Shown one piece after another: positions 56,559 through 64,000 of a stretch of 64,000 nucleotides of DNA. Position numbers and translations under genes: made by a program. The notes beneath the pieces were generated by a model. It had not been told where the DNA came from. It did not search any database and worked only from the letters and a program-made list of their open reading frames with translations. Origin of the DNA: Endothia cerciana (Eukaryota; Ascomycota; Sordariomycetes; Diaporthales; Cryphonectriaceae); NCBI GenBank assembly GCA_026119935.1, contig JALRMH010000052.1, positions 186,001 to 250,000 of the forward strand, read 5' to 3'. Numbering within the stretch: position 1 is the first letter of the stretch; each line of letters starts with the position of its first letter.

Positions 56559-58851
56559 ATGTCTGTTAACTGCCCCCAGTGTCAGAATGTTGCCTTTGAA
56601 CCCGCTCTGGACGATGGTCTGGGAGATTTCCGGGCCAGAATCCACCCTGACGAAGCGTCCTTGAAGCAATGTGTCGACACGCGTGCCTGCCATCTGTGCG
56701 TCGTACTTCACGGTATGCTGGAGAACCGAAAGAGATTTGGTCCAGTCGACCGGCAATCCAATGGTCTCGTTGGTAAATACGCCGATATTTCTCTCTGGCT
56801 GTGTTACAGGGAGGATGGAGATGAGGGGTCGGACAATTGGGAGTTCCTCGAGGATGAGTCTCACAAGGTGGACGCACCGAAAGATGTCACGTTTACACAT
56901 CCATTTGGCTCAGGAGATATACGCATTCGAAATCCTGAGGTGATTTCCAGGTCTGCTTGGTACACAGAGGAGCATTTCGAGCCCAACACGCCACTCTCCC
57001 AAGCCGTTCCCGACCCAAGCCTGCTAGATATGTCAACGGGAAGCGATGAATCGATGACCTTCGCCAGGCATTGGATCGAGACCTGCAGAAATAAGCATAA
57101 AGGCTGTGGCAAAAGGTCAACCGAGGCTGGGTATACCCCAACAAGGCTGCTGGACGTCTCCAAGGCCATAGATAGGTCAAACGGCATCGTCACTCTAGTC
57201 GAATCCGCGAAGCATACCATCGCATCCAGAGACACTGGAACAGTCCAATATGCGACTCTCAGTCACCGATGGAATCCAAGATACACCTACTTTACAGAGA
57301 CATCGAACATCGACGAACACCTAACCAAGGGCATGGAGATCAGCCTTCTGCCAAGGACCTTCGCAGAGGCATGCATTACCACCCGAAAGCTAGGCCTCCG
57401 CTACATCTGGATCGACTCTCTGTGCATTATCCAAGACTCGAACGCGGACAAGACCTCGGAGATCCCGAAAATGGCCGACTACTACCAAAGCGCCGAGCTG
57501 AACCTCTCGGCTTCAACAGAGTCCCTCGGGGGCCTTTGGTCAGACCGAGAAGGTGCGGCGACTAAGCCCTTCACGATAAACGCGGCGCTAGTTCTGCCTA
57601 CTGGAAAGCGAAAGCGGGTAGTACTCGAGCTGGCGCCTGTTCTAAGAACAAACAAGTCCCACCTGGACTACCGCGGCTGGATCCTGCAGGAACGAATCTT
57701 TCCGAGACGGACGTTGTTCTTCGATGCGTACTGGCTGTCGTTCGAGTGTGGCGAGATGAGCGCGTCTGAGAGCTGTCCTCAGGGGGTCAAGCTTGATGCC
57801 TCGTCGAACCGGCTCACTATCGAGCGAGGGCTGGGCACCGAGCTGGAAAGAGACTGCACACTCAGTATCATCGGGGGCATCGTTAGGTCCATGGACCCTG
57901 CAAGCTCAACTAATCCAACGGGTTTGTCTGCCTGGATCTGAACTCCCTGAACTGAAGACCCGGAATGGCTTTGACTGACAAACAGAAACAGCCATCCGCC
58001 GCCAAATCCTCATCCTCTGGTACCGCATCCTGAACGAGTACTCCTTGCGCCAACTCTCGTTTGAATCAGACCGCCTCGACGCGATCTCCGGCCTCGCAGC
58101 GCGCCTCGCCCAGATTATCGACGACGACGGCTACATTGGTGGGATTTGGAGGCGCAACATTATTGAGTGCCTCCAGTGGCGACCCGATGATCCACTCCGC
58201 GGCAGCGAGGCGACGATCCGCCAGACAACGTACCGCGCGCCCACCTGGTCGTGGGCCAGCTGCGAACTGCTGCCGCGGTCGACGTTCCGGGATGCAAGGC
58301 GTGTATTGCCCCTGCGGATCTCGAACGAGTTCGCCGACGGTTCGGGGAGCGAGGCCCTGGTTGAAATCCTGGACATCAGCTGGCGGTGCGAGAGCGCGAA
58401 CCGATTTGGAAACCTAACGGAGGCGAGTATCACCCTCTCGGGTCGACCGCTACGGGGATTCGCGTATGCAGGCCAGGCGCCAGATGTGTACTTAGATCTT
58501 TGTACGCTAGGCGAGGAGATTGAGGGGATGCCGAAGCAAAAGGCGCACAGCGGAGGTGGGCAAGCCGGGAGAACTAGAGAACTCATATGGATTCACATTT
58601 CTGGAGAGACTAAGCAAGGAGAGCGGGCGAGGATGATCACCATGGTGTCGCCGGATACTTCGGACCAGAAAGTCGAGGGATATGTGTACCTGCTGCCACT
58701 GGCGGAGCGATACCTGCATGGCGCTGGTGATAGCTTGTTCTGTCTGGTCCTCAAGGAAGTTGGGCCAGGCAAATATGAGCGCATTGGCCATTCGGTGACA
58801 CGGTCGTGCTATGTGATCAAGGTTGCGGCAAGGCAAATGGAGCTGGTGTGA
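56559..58851 (+). CDS. Heterokaryon incompatibility (HET) domain protein
   Basis: Two exons, 56559-57921 and 57986-58851 (64-nt intron, donor GTTTGT, acceptor AACAG), encode 742 aa. The N-terminus carries the CPQC...CHLC cysteine pairs often seen in this family. The HET domain spans about residues 225-385, with VQYATLSHRW, then RTFAEACITTRKLGLRYIWI, DSLCIIQDS, and YYQSAELNLSAS. It is followed by the GWILQERIFPRRTLFF block and, after the splice, TYRAPTWSWAS, the usual order in fungal HET proteins. Such proteins control non-self recognition and cell death after hyphal fusion between unlike strains, although most members are untested. The gene sits at the edge of the accessory island, a common place for HET genes. 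A second AG six bases downstream of the chosen acceptor would break the frame, so the chosen one is preferred. Confidence 0.9.
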
Positions 58852-60006
58852 TCAAAACCAGGGCATTGGGTGGATATTTGCAGGAATATAGTACCTAGTG
58901 AATATATCGGTTAGTGGTCTGCCATGTTCTAATAGGGAAATCAAGGTAGCATAGTTGTCAGAACGGAAGACCCTTGAGGACAGGAGCCTAGCTCGGAGGG
59001 AGCGAGATGTGCCCTACCTAACACTAGCTGTCGCGACTTCAAGTAGGGGCTTGATCCCACGCCCTGACTAGTAATTCCGCATTGGAATCTCAATATAACC
59101 TTATATCGTTCCGGTGGTCAGGGGTACTGTCAGGGCTCCATGACATCTGTCGAGCTCTGGTCTCTGATTAGAGACTTATAAAGCCGTAGCCACCCACCCT
59201 CCTTTCCCTACTCTAGTCTTGAAAAGGAGATATGTTCTTCTCTTCTTATATGCAGGCCCTTATTGGCCCCTCTTGCGTAGGCTTCATTGCTTTTATTCAA
59301 GATCCGGACAGGCACTCTGTCGGCCGAGGGACCTGATCACATCGCAGTTTTTCTGGCCATGTTCTTTCTCTCCCTCTACGCCTTGGAGCTGCAGCTGGCT
59401 GTGTGGTCAGCGATTGCAGGCCAAGAGAGCGAGCGCCCCTACTCTGTGAAGCCCCCGTATCCCATGCCACGACAGACCACACACATTCTTTGTTGTTCTT
59501 GCGGGAGGGGGGGCTTTACGGTGCCCGTTTCCACTATATCTGATGAGGAAGTGAAAATTGCATAACTGGGTAGACGCTGGGATGGTGACAGGTCGGGAGT
59601 GTGGTTGCAATGAGAGTGTCTGTCTGCCTGGTCTGCACGCACGGGCCATGCGCATGCGGTTGACCTCCCGGCTGGCTCGTACAGTGAAGCAGCCCACCAA
59701 AACTTTTCCACCTGCAACCGCGAGCCACACATGCGTTTGGGGAAGCACCGAGGGGGTCTGGTACAGTGCTCTGGAATTTCATCTTGACTTTTTTTCCTGC
59801 CCCCTGGAAGCCCTTATCCCCTGGTCGTCCCTCTCATACGATCTGCCGGCCGACTGCGCGTCATCCTCAGTTTGGTCCTTTTTTGTCCGTGACTGGTTCC
59901 ACTCTGGCGCCCGCTGAGACCCTTGTTGTACCGTACCACCGGCAAATATCAGCACCAGGCACAAGGCGGCTACCAGGCCGGCGGCTCCTGCTGGAGACGA
60001 CTCATC
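58852..60006. other. Intergenic region upstream of NAA25
   Basis: About 1.2 kb with no supported gene. A TATA-like TTATAAAG near 59176-59183 precedes an ATG at 59232 that opens only a 34-codon frame. I regard this as unsupported. Confidence 0.45.
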
Positions 60007-63000
60007 ATGTCCACTTATAGCAGGTACTACAGGCCTGCCCTCAAGGACAGCGTCGATGTCCAACTGCAGACGGCCTTTAATGAGGGCCTCTGGCCGTCGG
60101 TCATCAGGCTCGCTGCCCAGCGGTATAAGACCAAGAAAGACCCTTACTATGAGGTGTGTGGACTCGTCTCAACCAAGCTACGTTCACCCAGTCCGTGGTC
60201 TGACCCTCATTGGTAGGCGATCAGGGCCTGTGCGGAGTCCCAGATGGATACGGTGACGGAAAAGTCAGCGGTCGTGATAGCCGTCGACGCTCTGGTCAGG
60301 GATAAGACAGCCGCCCTGGACATCGACTCCATCGAGTTGTACGAGTGGGCTTTCCAGGGCGCCGGGTTCCCATTCGACTTCTCTCAGACCATCGGGACCC
60401 TTCGTGCGAGGTGGGCCAAGGCGAATACCTCCAGTCCGGCCGTTGTCGAATGTCTCGAGGCTTGTGTCCTGGCGTGGGACCTCGTCAATGCTCAGCAGGT
60501 ACGACTGTGTTTCGGATACCGAGCCTCTGTGACTGCCTTGACTGACGAGCTCAGATCGCTGCCACACTGGACAGGGTACAGGCGGGAAAGTTCGACGGCA
60601 AGAGCCTGTACTGGAGCATCACCCTCACGCATCTCCTTGCCGTAAGTCCCCATTATGACCACTGCTCGCCGCAGCTGTGCTGACAGGAACAGTCAAGCCC
60701 ACAGTGCCCCGAGAACATGTCGACCGTGTTTAGCAAACTTGCTCGCATGCAGCTTGAGAAGGCTGCTAATGCCACAACAGCGGTACGGCATGGGCCCCCT
60801 GGTCTTGACGCTGACTCTACTGACATGCCGAGCAGGCTGCCGCCAGCAAGGCACCCGCCCGCGGCTTGCAGGAAGAGGAAGAAATCAATCTTTACTACCG
60901 AGTCATCGGCAAAGATGCCTACCTGAAGTCGGTCGCCGACAAGACGAGTGCCATCAGTGTCTTCAAGCAGTTTGAACAGGGCCGCAAGTACCTTCTCGTC
61001 GAGGGCCTCAGATCCTTCGAGGTAGCTGGTGACTGGGACAGCGTCTACGACCTCTGCGAATACGCTCTGGGCAGGCAGGACGAGCACGGCAATCCTTCTT
61101 TCCTGGCATTCGACATGCGGATATGGAAGCTATTTGTCAAGGCAGCGTCCATGAGATCGAATATCGAAACGTGAGTCTTCACCCTGTTCTCTCCCCGTGA
61201 CAGGCGTTTCCATGTTATTGACGGGAGGCGCAGTGCCTTCAACGACGTCGCGACAATACTAGACAAGTTCGTCTCGACCAAGGCCAATGTGGCACCGATG
61301 TACAAGAAGAACATCGCTCTTGTCACTCTCGAACTTGCCTTTCAAGGTCCCTCTAGCTTACTCTCCGGCATTACCGGTCCCGAGAGAGCGTCCCCTCGTG
61401 TAATAACACTATATCTGATTCTGGAGCAGACCATCCTCCAGCGAGCGGCCTTTGATGATGTCAAAGAGTATGTTGGCCAGCTTTCGTTCGATGAAGCCAA
61501 GTACTTCATCAATAACTTCTCGAGGATGCTGCTCGGAAAGGTAGGCCCCCAACATGTGCCCAGTACGTGTCGGCTAGGGCTGACGATCACGCAGACCCCG
61601 GACGAGCAGAGGAGAACCCTGGCCCGCGCACTCGAGGTCAAGTTCCGCTATCTCCTCACGACGTGCCCTCTGACACTAGAGCACGTTGTCGTGGTTGGCG
61701 AAGCTGAAGAGCCACGACTCAAGTGCAAGTTCTGCTCTGCATTGACGGACAGAAACTGCGGAGCGTGCCTCGATAATGTAGCGTCTATGGCACTGTCAGC
61801 ATACAAGGTCCTCGAGAAAAACCCGGAGCACTTGAAGGGGCTCGACAAGGACCCGCGAATCGATCTCGCTCTGGTTGCAGTATCGGCACTGCTCAAACTG
61901 AGTGGCCTCTCCCCATCACCAGCTCACACGTCTTCCAAACCCCCACGATTGAGCAGTGTCGACGTGTCAAGGTTGCTGCAGGCCGTCGTTATACTTGCAG
62001 CACAACTCACAAAAACACCCGACGAAGTTCCTCTTCGTCTCCTGCTTGTCCAGCTGTATCTCCTTATCGGCTGCGGTTCTTTGGCATACCAGACATGGCT
62101 GCCCATGGACGTCAAGCGGACCATTCAAGACGCATTGAGTCCGATTTTCTTCGATCGCATCTCTAGCATATCACCCGGCCTGTTCCAACAGGGCCGACAT
62201 CCACCAACGGAACCTTTGACCTCGTACTACGCCGGATGCCTACGCGAGGACGCACCAGTTAAGATCTGGGATGCCTTCAAGGCAGGTAGCTATACGTCGA
62301 TCCTAGACATGGCGGAATACTCTGATAGGTTACGGAGGAGTTGTACCCTGGCGATGACAGTCATCGAGGAGAGGAGGGCAAGCCGGGCATATGGTGGACG
62401 GCTCGACGGGGGAATAGAGCAATCGCGTCTGCTTGGTGGGTCCAACCACGCTCCTGTAGATCCGACAGCTGCTGACCTGCGACAGCTCACGTCGCCGAAG
62501 ACACGAGATTTGTCAACGCTATCGACCACGGCTCATTCCCCAGCCTCGAAAACCCGCACGGCGCTCCGCTTCACGAGCTCGTGAAGCTCGGACCAGAGCT
62601 CTCTTCGGAGCGCTGCCGCCTCGCCCTACTAGCAGAGCAATTTATCGACGCCGTCACCTACAAACCGCCTAAGGATTACAAACCCAGCAAAGCCAACGAT
62701 GCAGCACTCGCAGACCGTGCCTACTTGACCGAGACATTTGCCTGCTTACACGAATCCCTGACTACCATCCTACTCAACTCCCCCGGCGTCGTAGCCAAGC
62801 TCACCGGCGCAGAACACCACTTCTACACCGCCGTCAGCTTCCTCTGCGCATTGCTGCCCGCGGCCCTCGAGACGCCCAAATCGAGCCCCCCACCAGCGAG
62901 TCTATCCACCGCCATCACGGGCATCAAATCCATCTTCGCATCGCTCCGGATGGACTTCACCTCCGTACCACCGCAGCTGGCCAGACTAGAGTCGGCCGAC

Positions 63001-63414
63001 GTACTCCAGTCCCTCACAGACCCACATACCCTCTCCCTCCTCCGGGAGACCGCCCTCGCCACAAGACAAACGGCAGCCCTGGTCCTCGCCCTCAACGCGT
63101 CCGAGCAGGCCCGCGACCGGTCCGGCAAGTCGAATCTCCACAAGGACGTCGTGGCGGAGGCGAAGGGCCTGCATGAGCTCGCGATCAAGACGCTCTCGCA
63201 GGTGAAGGACAGGGTCAAGGAGCTGAAGGACGCCCTGGGGCAGGGAGGCTGGCTGGACCGCGTTGAGGGGTGGACGTTCCCTGGGGAGGAGGACAAGCTG
63301 GGAGAGCTGGCCAGGGATGTCGTTGGTGCGGCCGACGTGGAGGAGTGGGCTGGCAAGGTGCTGGAGAGCTGGAGGGATGGGGTGAAGGGGTTTGGGATGG
63401 TGAGGTGGGAATAG
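60007..63414 (+). CDS. NAA25: NatB complex auxiliary subunit (Naa25/Mdm20)
   Basis: Eight exons: 60007-60153, 60217-60498, 60555-60641, 60693-60782, 60836-61170, 61234-61540, 61595-62435 and 62486-63414. They encode 1005 aa, and all intron phases agree. The start is the first ATG of the frame. The protein is helical throughout, built of degenerate TPR-like repeats, with family blocks such as YYRVIGKDAYLKSV, FVSTKANVAPMYKKNIALV and NPHGAPLHELVKLGPELSSE. Naa25 anchors the catalytic Naa20 subunit to the ribosome. NatB acetylates nascent chains beginning Met-Asp, Met-Glu, Met-Asn or Met-Gln; yeast mutants show actin-cable and mitochondrial inheritance defects. It has many short introns for this window. 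A CxxC pair (LKCKFCSALTDRNCGACL) in exon 7 is a feature of fungal members. Intron 3 offers two in-frame acceptors six bases apart; I chose the second because of branch-point spacing. Confidence 0.93.
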
Positions 63415-64000
63415 GTGCTGCACTCCAGGGCTGAGTAGGAGCAACTGAAAGATATTCCCAAGATTGCCTGGCATGCCACATCCAGATGGGAACGGTGGGA
63501 TGTGAAGTCACGCTGTCGATGCAAAATGGGTATATCCTTGACTAAGAAAGTGTCCCGGGAAATCAGCTGCTCGCCCTGCCATGTCGACCCAAACCGATAC
63601 AACCTGATCACCGAAACGATCCGGTGAAGGCCGATAATGAAGAAGGAACTCCTTTGGATGCAGTCCAGTCCAGTCCAGTCCAGTCCATCCCGACCCAATG
63701 CCTATTTTCGTCTCTGCAACTCTATACGCCCATGTAGATGCCCAAGCCATCCGGAATGGTCAAACCAGCCTCACTACCGTTCGGACTTGGCGGCATCCTC
63801 AGCACACACCAGCACGCGCAAAAGAAGAAGCCCAGTATCCGACGAGGAGCCCTCGCTCCCTCTGGGCGCCACCCGGCGAAAGACAACCACCTCCCCCCCC
63901 CCCCTCCAGCCCGGGGGAGGGGGGATTTATGGACCTCGCCCAGCTGACCTGGTGAGGAGGCCCCGGAACCCCCTCCTCACCTCCAGCTCTGGCTGCCCCT
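63415..64000. other. 3' flank with AGTCC microsatellite and poly-C tract
   Basis: The window ends in the 3' flank of NAA25. A run of about five AGTCC units lies at 63661-63687 and a poly-C tract at 63893-63904. No gene is seen before the edge. Confidence 0.55.
63661..63687. repeat. AGTCC pentanucleotide microsatellite
   Basis: Five tandem CAGTC units downstream of NAA25. Confidence 0.9.

Noticed and set aside
59176..59335. TATA-like box followed by an ATG opening a 34-codon hydrophobic frame
   Set aside because: It is too short, has no homology signal and has no supporting context; chance is likely.

Overview
The window is from a filamentous ascomycete (Pezizomycotina, most likely a Sordariomycete). 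It has short 45-125 nt introns with GTRNGT donors and CTRAC-like branch points, widely spaced single genes without operons, and families typical of that group: a HET protein, a DUF3328/UstYa protein, Zn2Cys6-type regulator debris, and pseudogene damage that looks like repeat-induced point mutation. I rebuilt gene models from codon continuity across GT..AG introns. Intergenic DNA carries many poly-C/poly-G tracts and microsatellites.

Layout, left to right. Conserved part: the regulatory trehalose-6-phosphate synthase subunit (3784-6834, minus), an unrecognised small protein (10611-11141, minus), a BTB/POZ protein (13001-13826), meiotic MSH4 (14738-17344), a degenerate transposon-like repeat (17375-18242), a CSC1/OSCA/TMEM63 channel (18816-21684, minus), a dynamin-like GTPase (23116-25644), a multi-spanning membrane protein (26885-27904), TRAPP II subunit Trs130 (30309-35195), a CAMK/AMPK-type kinase (37353-40297), the geranylgeranyltransferase I beta subunit (40983-42503, minus) and a PLC-like phosphodiesterase (43767-45328).

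From about 45.3 to 56.5 kb the DNA is AT-richer and gene-poor, with broken genes: a frameshifted unknown gene (46245-47228), scattered protein-like debris, a disrupted fungal transcription factor (53906-54697) that runs into a second copy of the transposon-like repeat (54686-55276), and an amine oxidase pseudogene (55440-56124). Inside this island is an apparently intact divergent pair. One gene is a UstYa/DUF3328 oxidase (50840-51804, minus). The other encodes a small secreted protein made almost wholly of five near-identical 19-20-residue repeats (52254-52625, plus). This is the architecture of a fungal ribosomally made, modified peptide (dikaritin/RiPP) locus, and it is the most interesting part of the window. 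Conserved sequence resumes with a HET-domain gene (56559-58851) and the NatB auxiliary subunit NAA25 (60007-63414).

The housekeeping genes share no single pathway. They cover trehalose regulation, meiotic crossing-over, Golgi traffic, Rho/Rac-type prenylation and N-terminal acetylation. The accessory island probably represents secondary metabolism and self-recognition.
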